Positions 46,573 through 58,600 of a DNA stretch of 64,000 bases are shown one piece after another. The position numbers and the translations under genes are program-made. The stretch's first letter is position 1. Each line of letters starts with the position of its first letter. The stretch covers positions 372,001 through 436,000 of the forward strand of contig NC_135073.1 of the NCBI RefSeq assembly GCF_051401765.1, given 5' to 3'. The notes beneath the pieces were generated by a model. It was not told the DNA's origin, did not search any database, and saw only the letters and a list, made by a program, of their open reading frames with translations. The stretch is from Calliopsis andreniformis (lineage: Eukaryota > Arthropoda > Insecta > Hymenoptera > Andrenidae).

Positions 46573-47251
46573 CAGTAGTATAACGCATAACTGCACCCAA
46601 ATCGTAACAACTATGTGCACCCGGAACATCCCTCTTACCTTAAAAGCTGGCTGATCCCTGGGGAGCTACCCCAGCAAAGGTCCGAAACTGAAGGAACAAT
46701 GCAGCCATAAAAATAACGACCAGACTAGGTCTTAGCGATTCAAAGTATGCAAGTTTACATTTCTTAACATATTCCGACGCAAGTACTATCAATCGATTCC
46801 TTATGTTTTTCCGATGAAAATGATATCAGACACGACACAGTTTGGATGATTTGTAAACAAATTATATATAAAAAGCCATTTGCACAAGTTTAACCTAACT
46901 TCGTTAAAAATAATCCGATTTATATAGAGTTTGATATCATTTCAATCGGTGCAACATAAAAAATTCTTTCTTATTTTCTTCTTTTTTTTTCATTTTTTTT
47001 TTAATTTTCATAGGAAAAATATAAGGAATCAATTGGTAGTGCTTGCGTAGAAATATGATAAGAAATGTACAAGTGCATACTTTGGTTTTGCTAAGGCCTA
47101 GTTCTATCTCTATTTTAGAGGTCTTCTTTTTCTCACACATACATAGGAACCTTTAGTAGGCCAAGAGACTGAATACAAAATTAGTGTCCATATAATACTT
47201 AATTGCACCCAGCGGATCCCGTAGCGAGTGCAGTTATGCGTTACACTACTG
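46573..47251. mobile_element. Fold-back MITE with Tigger-type tips
   Basis: CAGTAGTATAACGCATAACTGCAC at 46573 and the inverse ending ACTACTG at 47251 are terminal repeats, with TA on the left and TG on the right. Each half (about 46700-46890 and 46910-47110) continues as an inverted copy of the other. These inner arms carry GATATCATTTTCATCGG..A and ATAAGGAATCGATTG, the same words found in the arms of the long-TIR element (1-537 and 60113 onward). It has no coding capacity. Confidence 0.7.
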
Positions 47252-47334
47252 TGGATCTGACTATAGTAATACATGGTAATAATAAGCTTTTTTCAATATT
47301 CACCTGTCCCAATTTTAACTTTTTAAAAGGTGAT

Positions 47335-47525
47335 TATCTGTTATAAGATCTCCAGCTCCGATTTTGATGATTTTCAAATATATTATAAAGGTCGTTATTT
47401 TGAACATTTTCCTTTAAAAAAATTCGCAGAAGGTTTTAATTTCCGAAATATTTGCAAAAAGCTATTGCTACCATTGCATTGACTTCTACCTGTACGTGCA
47501 CGTCCGCGACAGGGTATACGTGAAT
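47335..47525 (+). repeat. Copy of the 35730-type dispersed repeat
   Basis: CTCCGATTTTGATGATTTTCAAATATATTATAAAGG, TTTTAATTTCCGAAATATTTGC and the GTACGTGCACGTCCGCGACAG tail make this the longest single copy. Confidence 0.6.
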
Positions 47526-50360
47526 CTGTGGTCACCGCTTATTTATTGTTTCCACTTATTTATGGCAGCCCGCTTGACGTACTCGCGATGATCCAGGTGC
47601 ATATGTAAGGAGTGATGCCCCCTAGACGTGTGTCCTCTCGGGACGCGATCTTTCTTCTCGTTGAAATCGTTGAAACTTATAACGGCCTTCGAGCTTTCCT
47701 GAATTCTCGTCTTCCACAAAGCCTCTTTAGAAAAGAAGCTCCGCGTCACCCCTCCTTAGGCCTCGCATACAGCAGGTGTTTCTTGATCCGCAACTTTAAA
47801 TTTCCGTTTCATCGCAACTTTTATAACCGATAAGTTAGACTTATAATTTAACTGCCGATTTACTAACTTTTAGAGCGTGAGGAGAATCAAAGTCAATTAG
47901 ATGAAGACCATTTACCGACGTAACGTAAACTTGATTTGTATGAATAGTTATTCCATAACTGAATGATATGGGAAACTGTCTTTACAATATAAAAGCAGTA
48001 TCCTTTATTTCAAATTTCGCGGTTACCGTTTAAAATGTCCCACTCCGTTCCGAATTTAACACGTACAATTTTTATTGATTCAATGTTGTTCATATCAATA
48101 GAGCTGCAAGTAGATGATACCACACCAATAGTGCCATTAATAAAACCTTTAGTGTGTCAATACTAAAATCTTTGCCTTCTAACACAAATATTCATCTAGT
48201 GGTCACAGGCATTACTAGGCGCCTACCGATCCATGGGCCCTTTAAAACGCTGATGTTTCGATAATACAAGCACAAACTCTGTAGATATTTGCACCAGTAC
48301 GTAGAGGAAAATTTTTAAAGTTATAATTAATCTACTTACATGAAGAAAAAGTCTTTAAGTGTCGAGTAAAGAGTACTTTAAGTGTCGACATGCTCGATTT
48401 CGTTGCTTCGTGTATATACAGGGTGTCCCAGTTTTTCCGCAAAACTTTACCAAAATTTCATGTTTGTTTGTTTACCGCATTTTCTTAGTAACTATACTAT
48501 AAAAATTACTATCAATTTCCTGTAAAGTTAATTTCCGTAATTTGGATCTAATTTACACAGTTTATGAGTCTTTGATTGCTTGTACTGTTTTATTGAAAAA
48601 AAAGGCGAATTACTTACCTATATTTGAAACTGTATTTCACTTGCATTAAAAGGCGTAACATTTTTGTGAATGTAGAATATATTTCTGTGGTTATTATGCA
48701 TTATAATTGTACAACCATTCCACTTGTTCAAGAAATACTGAGTCGAACAGTTAGCGCTTTTGATTATACGATATTCTGCGGCTCGTGATATCCAGTTTCA
48801 AATTATTGCTATGATTACGTAATAGAACAAAATGAAAAAAAGGAAAGGGATAGAAGATTGCCAGTGAGTATCATTGTCCTTGAGGGGTTCGTCGGTAGAG
48901 TAATAAAATTGTATATTTTATATTACGTGTGATATACGGCATTCATGACTCACAGAATTTAATACAAAGAGATCTTTAATTCGGTTTTCTTCAGAGTTTA
49001 CACTACTATATCTAAGGCGGTCTTTAAATTAGGATAGCTCTGTTCTTCGTCAGGTCCTCTGACACTGCATAATCCCCTATCGCTTGTAGCAGAAATGAAG
49101 ATCATCACTATTCATGTTAAAAACAAATAAATAAGCGTAGGATAGTAAGTATGTGTAACGACGAAATCAGGGTGAAAAAAGCTCTTGAGCAAATAGGTAT
49201 GCTCAGTCATAGACACACTTGCTCTAAAGTAGGGCTATTCAACTTTTTTCTTGTCACACGCAACGCAGTCCTCGCCATCAGTCAGTTCGTCCTCGCACGA
49301 TTAGTTAGTTGGTCATCCAAACATCAGCTATCCGTTCCCCTGCTATCAGTTGAATCAATGTATTCTCACAGTATCAGAATCATCAGTTCGCCATTGGTCA
49401 CACGGATAAGACATGGTTGAGATATTTCTTCTCCGACATTGGAGCAAATAGGGGAAAGGGTCAAATTTGTCCCATTAGTTGAGTAGTCCTATTTTAATAA
49501 CATTGAATCCGATTGCAACTTCCTACACCTCTGATTTAAATGCCTTGATAAATAGTATGTATCGAACCATACAACAGTTTTAGTATGACAAATCCTGCTC
49601 TCTTAATCTACTCTAAAGGACTAAAGGGATGTTATAAAAGCATTAAGTAGGTTATAATCTTTCATAAATACTACGTAGTAAATTATTTTCAGTTTTTAAT
49701 TATTTATGATATATATATTTCACAAACTCAGATTGGATATATATATATTGCAAGTTCAAAAGTTAATTACTTGGCGTGATTAGGTAACTGCAAAATGTCG
49801 ATGAATAGTCTTAATTATGCATAGATACAAAATAATGAAAGTATTTTCATATTGTCAAAGTTTCAAATTAACAAATTATCTGATAACTTGTAAAGGCAAG
49901 GTATGCGTGTCGTTGAATATCTTGGCCACGCCAAGTATTTAACTTCCAGACGGCGAACATCAAAGCATATCTCTAGATGTTACATCTATATAAAGTTCAC
50001 TATGTTCGCGATATGAATAGATTGCATAGTAAACATAACGATTGATGTAATAACGATATCATGAAGACATTATTTCAACATATTAATCTTTTTATGTGTA
50101 AGAAGCTTGAAAAAAGTTTTAAACTACGTTTAAGTGTACTGTACTTGTAGCTCATTCTAATTTTGCACCTTTTTTATGCGTGTATTTTTGGGTTACTGTT
50201 GTGATATTTTCATCTTGGACTTTTTCATGTACTTGGCATAATTTTTTCACTTATTTGAAGTTTTTTATTCAGTAAATATTTAAGATTTCTTTAAACAAAC
50301 GCGAATTTTCCACAACGGTAACAAATTGATGGCGAATTGAGAAAACAGATATACAAATCA
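47526..50360. other. Mixed stretch, no gene recognised
   Basis: 47540-47830 is moderately GC-rich with overlapping open frames, none recognisable. A TATACAGGGTGTCCCAG word at 48416-48432 looks like a mariner-type tip. The rest is AT-rich. Confidence 0.4.
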
Positions 50361-50367
50361 AGTAGCG

Positions 50368-50419
50368 CGGTAGTGCCGCGACGCCAAGTATACGCGGAGC
50401 GTATCCGCCGGCACTACCG
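50368..50419. repeat. Nested perfect palindrome
   Basis: CGGTAGTGCCG at 50368-50378 pairs exactly with 50409-50419. In the loop, ATACGC at 50390-50395 pairs with GCGTAT at 50399-50404. GC-rich island in AT-rich sequence. Confidence 0.7.
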
Positions 50420-50424
50420 TATAT

Positions 50425-51850
50425 ATTGTTTGGAGTTTGTGTATAAAAAACTTTAATTGCGTATATCATTGAATCCGTAGCACAGATCTAAAATTCAATG
50501 GTATTATTTTAATATAATTTTCGTACGATCTATCGATTAAATCTCATCAAAATTGGTGTATCTGTAGCTGAGATCTCGTGCTGCAATCTAGAAAAGTACC
50601 ACTTTCAACATTTTATTTTCAAGATTATCTTTCTCTAGGACTGGATGTCCGTACGTCTACATGTCTGGATGTCCGTTCATCGCGTAAAGGCGCAGGCGCA
50701 ACGATACATTATGCAAGGGGTACCTACCCTGACAAATTACCAGTCCTCGATATTTGGATCTTAAGAATTAAAATTTCATCAATATTTAGTCCACATTTCT
50801 TTAACATCGACTGTAAACGATTAATAATCATGTCGTCAATAATTTTCGATACTGATGATATTAATTATCCTGTGCGGGCCCCACTAAACAGTAAGAGTCG
50901 TTCTTTCTACTCGTGTACAAGCTTAAAGAGAATAATAGTATTAAACAAATTATGTATTACTTTCATGACAAAAATAATCACTTTTCCATTGTAAACCAGT
51001 CATATACTTGCATTGTTTTACCATATGTATTACTTTAACACAAATTAATGTTTAATCCATTTACACATAAGGAAAAAGAAAAATGTACTTATTTTGCAGT
51101 CATTTATGAAATTAATAAGTTATTGACAAATGCATACTTTGCAACTCTTCAGTTCCTGTTCTTTTAATGACTAGCTACATTGGATCCTTCACTCATTCAA
51201 GAATATATTACGGAACTTCATGAATTAAATTAAACAATTCCATATATTAAATAAGTTGTTTTAATTCAGAAATGCGCGTAGCATTCCTCCTTTAGGCTAA
51301 AATCAGCCTGATTAACAATAATCGAATCTTTACTCAGTGTCGCAAAAAAAGCGTGAAATTCCCCCAAAATACCTTAAAAAGATAAACAAAAGCACGTCAA
51401 GTATACATATTAGGGCAAACAAATCCATTGAAATCATTGGAAAACGTCAAGCGTAAGAATTTAATCTTCTACCAAAACATTGTCAATATTATAATCCCAA
51501 CAAATATCACTTTTAATCTTATTTCTACTACTATCGTGCGTCTCCTACGAAAAATATTTTTAACGCTACTTGCACATGCTACACGAAAATCGTGTCTCAC
51601 CCTATGAAGTACGTCTATATTGTTATGACAACAACTTACAAAAATCATTTCTTATGCTACAGTTAGTAGCTTTTTTAACTAAAAAAATACTTGGACCTTT
51701 TCGTAATGAAATTCAATTGTTATAAGCACAGGGTTACTACAGAAACAGTAGACATTTTTAATATTTTACACACACCAAATTTTATAGATATAAACAAACA
51801 GATATCTTACGTGGTTTTGTGGTCAATGTCTTTAAGTTCATATTAACCGG
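50425..51850. other. AT-rich stretch with one 138-codon open frame of doubtful status
   Basis: The frame at 50578-50994 does not begin with ATG and shows no domain or consistent composition. Nothing else was recognised. Confidence 0.35.
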
Positions 51851-51858
51851 TTATGGAT

Positions 51859-51958
51859 GTTCTATGTGTGCTTCGAGGATGTAAATGTGAATGCGATAAT
51901 TCACTTTGACAGGACCGATGAACTAGCGGCCTGCGGGCCCGTTCATTACACATAGAAC
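51859..51958. repeat. Nested inverted repeats upstream of the hairpin array
   Basis: GTTCTATGTGT at 51859-51869 pairs exactly with ACACATAGAAC at 51948-51958. Inside lie ATGAAC/GTTCAT and GGCC-TGCG-GGCC near 51918-51947. Confidence 0.55.
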
Positions 51959-52106
51959 GTAGAAGAGCAACCTGCTGTAGAGATGAAATTTGTCGCTCCT
52001 GACTATTATCACTGTGTTACCAGACGGGAGGCGAGCAGCGCCAGAGACCGTCGAAGATAGAAATATTTCCAAAGAATATAGTCGTTGATGTGTTAGTTGG
52101 TACAGC

Positions 52107-52592
52107 GGACGAAACTGATGCGAAATCAGTTAGCCGTTGGGATTATTGTAGACGAGGATGAACCTAATGTAAAATCAGGGAGCCTTTGAGGATAGATGTG
52201 CTTGCGGACTAAACTGATCTGTGATCAGTGAGCCGCAGGAGTGTGAGTTTTGTGAATGTCTCTAATGTGAAATCAGGGAGTCACTAGGATCAGTTTACAG
52301 ACAAATTCAAATTAAATTGAGGTGCTGTTAAGGAGGTTGGCGAATTCAAACAGATGAGCCTGATGCGATGTCAGGGTGCTGTAAGGAAGTTGGATAATGT
52401 ACAGACGAACCTAGTGTTACAGGTAGCTGTAGGAAGCAGACGAAACTAATGTAAAATCAGTTAGTTGCAGGATAGGTTAGCTTTCGTGGACGAACTCGAA
52501 TAAATCGAGGAGCCACTAGGTTGAATATAGTTTTCATTGGAAGGAAGGGTATGCGGACGAATGTGATGTAAATTCAGAGAGCCTCAGGAAAT
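52107..52592 (+). repeat. Array of about ten 50-bp units, most with a variable hairpin
   Basis: Consensus roughly GGACGAA-CTGAT-GTAAA-ATCAG-GGAGCC-CTAGG, with units starting near 52107, 52154, 52205, 52252, 52298, 52351, 52402, 52437, 52487 and 52553. The arms are perfect in unit 1 (AACTGAT 52113-52119 / ATCAGTT 52125-52131), unit 3 (ACTGATC 52213-52219 / GATCAGT 52223-52229), unit 6 (CCTGA/TCAGG) and unit 9 (CTCGA 52495-52499 / TCGAG 52505-52509). Units 2, 4 and 8 have one A-C mismatch. Units 5, 7 and 10 are weak. All frames contain many stops, so it is not coding. Strand of any transcript is unknown; the orientation given is that of the consensus. Confidence 0.75.
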
Positions 52593-53061
52593 GTTAGTAA
52601 GCCTCGCAACCTTTCAAATTACTAATTGATACAACTTGAGCAGCTAAGCTGTATCGTGGTGCATCTGTCAACTTCGAATGGGATCGTTTAAGGTAATTAT
52701 AGGGTTGAAAGTAATCTAAGCAAATTACTATAAATACTTGAATATATTCTAAAATCAGTCTTTACGTATAAGTGTACAGTGTAGAGTTGTCGTATAAAAA
52801 TGTATGATTTTAATGCACGGTGTTAACGCACTGGCGATGCGGGGACTTACAGAGTGGTCGTAGGAATTGCCAGATAGAATTTATGCCGACTCGCGGATTG
52901 TATTAAGGTAAACGTAGCCTCGAAAGGGAATTTTAGCCCGATCTAACTGAATAGCAACCAACTCTGACGAACTTGACTATCAACGTGATTGTACTGTTTT
53001 GAACCAGTTAGGGCTAAAATCTCTGGGTTTATATAGGCCGAAAAATGAGTGGGGGTTCGTT

Positions 53062-53087
53062 AGAAATTTCCGTATAAGGAAATTTCT
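53062..53087. repeat. Perfect 10-bp hairpin
   Basis: AGAAATTTCC at 53062-53071 pairs with GGAAATTTCT at 53078-53087 across GTATAA. It lies in the GC-mixed tract (52600-53450) that continues from the hairpin array. Confidence 0.6.
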
Positions 53088-53109
53088 CACGGTCGTTACA
53101 GTATTCCAT

Positions 53110-53995
53110 TGTAATTCCATTCGAGCACTTATTTAGGGATGTTGCTAATGTCTTAATGGTTGCAAATGAATTTTCGAGCATAACTGTGGTATTTAAGTGC
53201 CACATTCTAGGGTTTCTAACTACTAAGTGCAACGAATATCGGACTAGTGAAACTCGATAGTGTTCGCTCAATATCCGTAGCTCGAAGAGGGAAGCAGAAT
53301 TTTTTACACTTAGCTGAGTTTCTCGGTCGAACTATTCAATGAGGGGTGTAAATCGAGAATTAGCGAAACAGAGCAACGTGTAGTTAGTGAGTGATTATCG
53401 CAAGCGATAAGGTGGGCATTTGCGACGCATCCTGCATCTGTACTTACATCTCTTTAAGATGTACTAGTACTGGAGTACTGGTGTTTTCAAATTTGATCAA
53501 ACTTTAAAATTTTTTTGATAACAACGTATTCAAACAGTAATTTTCGAATAAGTAAAGAAATATCAATTTATAAAATTCAGAGCCCACTAAAGGGAGACAG
53601 GAAATGGTTCAAAGTATAATCTTTTTCCGACTTATTTTCATTGGAAAAATCATACATTCCTGTGAGTAAAATTTATTTTTCTAAATTAATAATTAATTTG
53701 TTTAAAAAGAGGTATTACTTGAATATCATTTAAAAAGAAATATTAATTAAAACAATATACGATATCATAACGTAGACGCATATGTGTAAACATTATAAGA
53801 ACATTTAAGTTTACAGTAAAATACAAATATATTTATTTATATCAATGTAAGTTCAACTTAAAAAATGTTTGTATTTGGAGGTACGATCGCGGGTACTTGC
53901 CCATGTGTGTACATATTAAATTAAACTTACATTTATAATTTATTGTAGCCTTGAACGATCTTATAGAGTATTTACACATATATACACGATGACTC
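53110..53995. other. Nothing recognised
   Basis: Composition falls back to AT-rich after about 53450. Confidence 0.4.
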
Positions 53996-53998
53996 CTA

Positions 53999-55617
53999 TT
54001 AACACGTTGAGTGCGACGCCGATTTTGCTAAGTTCACTGCCACACAGTGGTCTGAAATCCCGAAAATGTGGCCAAAATGTTAAAAATAAAATATTGTATA
54101 ATGGATTTTCGCCCACTTTACATTGAAGTATACTAGTTGAAGAATAACACACATATAAACACAGTTATATTCATTTATTTACGAACTACGTCCCCTTCGA
54201 ATTATATGCTTTGCAGCATCGTTAAGCCTAAACTTTTGTTGCTTATTTTATTGTATTTGTTATAAACCCTGGACCAGAGTGTATGTTACTTTTGTAATAC
54301 CGTTTATAGTCGTCGTAATTTAAAATATTTTTTAAAGAAAAATAAGGATTGACTGGATGGGGAAATTGCGTTCTCTGTGTCAATAGTATCAAATCCATCA
54401 ACAGAGAGACGAAAGCTTGATTTTTCTGAATGTAGCGAACGGTCAAAAAGGAGAAAGACTTAAATAAAATTACTTATATGCCCACATATGAGAATTTACA
54501 ATTTCACTTTTATTATGTATAATTATGCAAATAATAATAAAAGTTAACGTAAAATATTTTTTGATTCATTTATTGAAATGCATGTTCTATTGAATTAGTG
54601 AAATGATAATATAAATCAAAATTAGATATAGTTTTCAATGATTTTGATATTTTTTAACATATTTGTCCACCATTTTGTTTCTTGTCATTTTAACTTTATA
54701 TTTATTATTAGTGTCAGCTACAACACTATGAAATCAAAAATACATTTTGGCATTCAAAAAATCAAACTGACCATGATTTTCTCTCGAAAAAAAAATTTTT
54801 TCAAAATTTTATATTTTAATATTTATACCAGTCTTAATACTCTATAACTTTTGTTCGATTACTGAAAACCTTTGGAAAATCGTGACGATGGTGGAGTACT
54901 TGCCCGCAGTTTCCATAGAAGGATTTGCTGACATTTTGATACCTACACGTTTATATATTCTCGTTAAATAATCAATATCTGAATAATAAAAGCGGGAAAT
55001 ACCTAGGTCATAAAATAAATATATTCAGTTACTTACCAAGTAAAATAAGGGCCTCGCAGAGGCATACTGAACGATAATGTAGTGACATAAGTGAAACTCG
55101 GTCACTTCGAATTAAAATCGTTATAAAACTTAAATTCGGAGGAATTCGGATCAATTTCTTCTTGCACTGTAATCACAAACATTTACCAAATGTAATGAGA
55201 TAAGAAATAACATCGGGACTCACCGGAAGCATAACGAAATCGTTAATGAAGTCTTACGAGCGTCAAGAAAATTACCAAATTATCGATTGTATTCAAGTAT
55301 TAATAATTATGCAAATATACGTGTTAAAACAAAAAAGATTGTTCACAAATGCAGACTATACTGTCGTGAAAAGCTTCCATAACGTGAAAATATGTATATT
55401 TTTTGTGAAACATACAAAAATCGCTGAGAAATGTACCATGTTTCAGAGGTACAAATGTACAAACGAAAAAGAAATGTTTACTACATTGTTCCTTACACTG
55501 GCAACAATCGTAAATGATAAAAATTATACACCTAACGCAAACTCTTTGAAATCGACTTTTTTCCGGGTTTTTGGTGCAAATACCCCACTGTGCGCCGCGC
55601 CGTGCGTAACGTGTTAA
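53999..55617. mobile_element. Possible 1.6-kb TTAA-type element
   Basis: TTAACACGTTGAGTGCGACGCC at 53999 and ...GTAACGTGTTAA ending at 55617 are inverted tips with TTAA at both sides. The left end then matches the inner right arm of 33144-33308 (GCCGATTTTGCT). The interior has no recognisable transposase. Two unrelated half-copies are possible. Confidence 0.4.
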
Positions 55618-58600
55618 TATTCAGACACTACTGTATTCCTGAGGTGTTATTGTTACGTATCTTTGTTCCCAACATTGCGAACGCACTGGTTATTTTCTAT
55701 TGTATTAAAACACTCGTTGTAGATAATAGAAAAATATATTTTATTTATTTAATCCACATAATTTTTGACATAACAAATGATAAACCATAAGTAATGTCTA
55801 TTCAGACATTTAAGAAAAACATGACATTTTCCTACAAATACATGTACATTTAAACAAAATTATAAATTGTAATACTTTGCTGGATATCCCTCTTTTATTA
55901 ACCTGTTGGAAATGTTTGGATATGTTAAAAATAATTTTTGTCAAATATTCATGTGAACTCTTCTATTAATTGTACTTTTAGTTCTTCCTTTGGTTTTATT
56001 AAAGTTTCACAAATATTGCAATCTAATAATTAACTCTGGTGATTGTGGATGTAGCACTTTTGGTCAGTTATGTAATTAATATTCCTCATCAATTCATGAT
56101 TTACATTTTGACTCATTGTCGTAGGAAAATTTTAAAGAATCACGTATTTCCAGAATTATCGCATTTTAATATGGTTTTCCTTCCAAAATGATTAAATATT
56201 TATTTTCATCAAATGTTTCTTATCAATATTTTTTGGATTAGTTAAAACTAATTTGCCAAATTCTATGGTTAAAATGTACTCCCAAACTGCCAGACTTCTG
56301 CAATCATGTTCCATAGTTGGTTTGACATTCTGTATCTGAAACACCTTATGTAGGTTTATTAGAGTCAGATCATAACGTTTTATGTATACATAGGATGCGT
56401 TTGAAAGACAGGTTCTAGGTATGAAGAGGATTAAAAGTTCGTTTGCACATATGCTCGAAAACGCTCAGTGTTTTTTATTTATACAGTATTTTGTATTGCG
56501 TACGGTGCAATACTCGCTTTAAGATGCATAACGGTATCCCACCCATTTAAAAGACCAGTTTAAAAGTTTATTTAGATTTTGCTTAGCATTTCTGTATACG
56601 CTACCGCTTATGAGTATTCGAATGTTTTCATAATTTTACATTAACGAAAGGTGTGTTTCGACTGAAATTAAGCATTAATTTGTTAAAAATACAATTATTG
56701 TAATTAGTATATGGTTAATTTGAAAATATAATAATAACATAAGACAAATATAAAGAATAAATATCAGTTGCTACCGATAAACCCAAATTTGTGAAACCGA
56801 TCGTATATTTATGACGAGTATTAGTGTATGTATATATAAGGTGTATTCAAACATGTGAAACATTTTTGGAGGTCCGGTTCTAAACACGAAGACAATGAAA
56901 AAAGTTCATTTGTTCATATGTCGAAGCATCCAGTTTTTTAGCTATCTGTTATTTTCTTTTGCGTAAAATGCTGACCCATTACTTGCATGCATAATGTGCT
57001 ATCCTCTTTAAGATCCTACTAGCAATAAGCCCAGAAGTATTTCGGCCTTTCAAAGCGAGTTTCGCACATATCCATTGCCGTTAGGTCCAGTGTGTCCCGT
57101 CCCATTGGTAAAAATATCGTTCGTGTCCATTCGGCGAAACAAACGAGTGGTTTCACTTGCACATCAGTTTTCTTTTGTCCCGTCCAGTGTCACCCGCTAA
57201 ATAGAAATATCGTTGGTTTGTTTTTGAACGGAGCAGTTCACACTTAGGCCATTCTTCGTTCCGTCCGATTCTGTTCGGTGCCGTCCGAAAAAGCTAAATC
57301 TTATTGGTATTTGGTAACGATACTTCTGATTGCTGCCGGAGACCCACGGAAGACCTCTTGAAATCGGTCGAAGCAAAACTTTTTTTATAACCCTGATATG
57401 TGATTTTAACAGTATTGAAATACAGTATAGTGCATGTGAAGTTAAAGCATCAGCTCTTTAATTTGAAAATTAGTTACACAATACAAACCCCCAAAATTTT
57501 GCAACTTTCATTAATATTTACCCAAAGTGTGTTCGTAAATGAATTATCTGCAAAATTATTTAAAAAACAGACTTTGGAGTTTTTCTTGTTTTAATCGCGC
57601 AGGTTTTTCAGATTAATCTTAGGTTTCTTAGAATAAATTTTTGATAAAAAATAATACAAATACAATGATTAATGAAATTGATGAAATAATATATCAGAAC
57701 ATCGTCCATTTTTTAATTACTATCACTTCCTGAAAAGAAGTCGTATTAACCTTCCTGGAGTCATTTTAAAGGATGAATACTCTACTTTTACATTCATAAA
57801 TTGAATTTTCACGAACACGTTTCTACACTGAGAAACAGATGGGAATGATTATGCTTCAAAACAACTTGGACGGGTTACTTCTTTTCTACTTGTACAGAAG
57901 AAATAGGTAAGATAAAGACGTAAACTAATGTATTGCAAGAAGGAGTAAAACTTAATTCAGGCGAGAGATGAAGCCGAAAGAAGAAATATAAAACGCAGAA
58001 AACTAGAGAGGATAGATAAAGAAAGAATTAGTAATATATAGGTTGTATAAGAGTAAGCAAACGCGAAGAGAAATGAAGAGGAAGAAGTGGAAAATAAAAG
58101 AAAATTAGCTGCAGAAAGCAAAATGGAAAATTGTGGAGAGAAGAAAGAAATATGATGCAGAGTACGTGCGAGGGAAAAGGCGAGACTGAATGAAGAGGAA
58201 TGATTACCGAAACGGTGATAGGTAATGGTGGTGGAAACACTTGGCTCAGAAACGGTTGAATTTGCATGAATTGCGACCGGTCGTTACGTTTCAATGCTTA
58301 TCTGTCTGCTCTCCAGCCTTTCAAATATCGTTTAATTAGTCGGAACGGCCTATTCGTGTACGCTCAGGGTAATCAAACCACGGCATTTTCTTCATTTGTA
58401 GATATACGTACATGAACAGACATATGTAGTTTGCCTCGTAGCAAATAGTATACAGAATGTTCAAAAATTTATAATACATGTATGTAACGCACTCAGTAAC
58501 CTTATGTCTGCGTCGAAATAGGTACAGGCAAATACCTAAGTTTCTCTTTTTTAGACATTTGTACCTTAGTCCAGCAAATACAGTCAAAAGGGGTAAAATT

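Noticed and set aside
48416..48450. Complete mariner element at the CAGGGTGTCCCAG word
   Set aside because: Only one tip is visible, with no partner or transposase sequence nearby.
50578..50994. 138-codon frame as a host gene
   Set aside because: No ATG at its start, no domain, AT-driven C-terminal part, and no splice or polyadenylation context seen.
52107..52592. CRISPR array or hammerhead ribozymes
   Set aside because: The units are degenerate throughout, spacing is uneven and there are no unique spacers. Some units read CTGATG..GAAA like a hammerhead core, but the stems a hammerhead needs are absent.
54243..55617. piggyBac transposase inside the TTAA-flanked element
   Set aside because: The frames at 54243-54446 and 55246-55617 show no piggyBac motifs such as the catalytic aspartate blocks or Cys-rich tail.
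57890..58300. Charged repeat protein in a purine-rich tract
   Set aside because: Plus-strand frames break quickly, and the 88-codon minus frame is a low-complexity pyrimidine translation.
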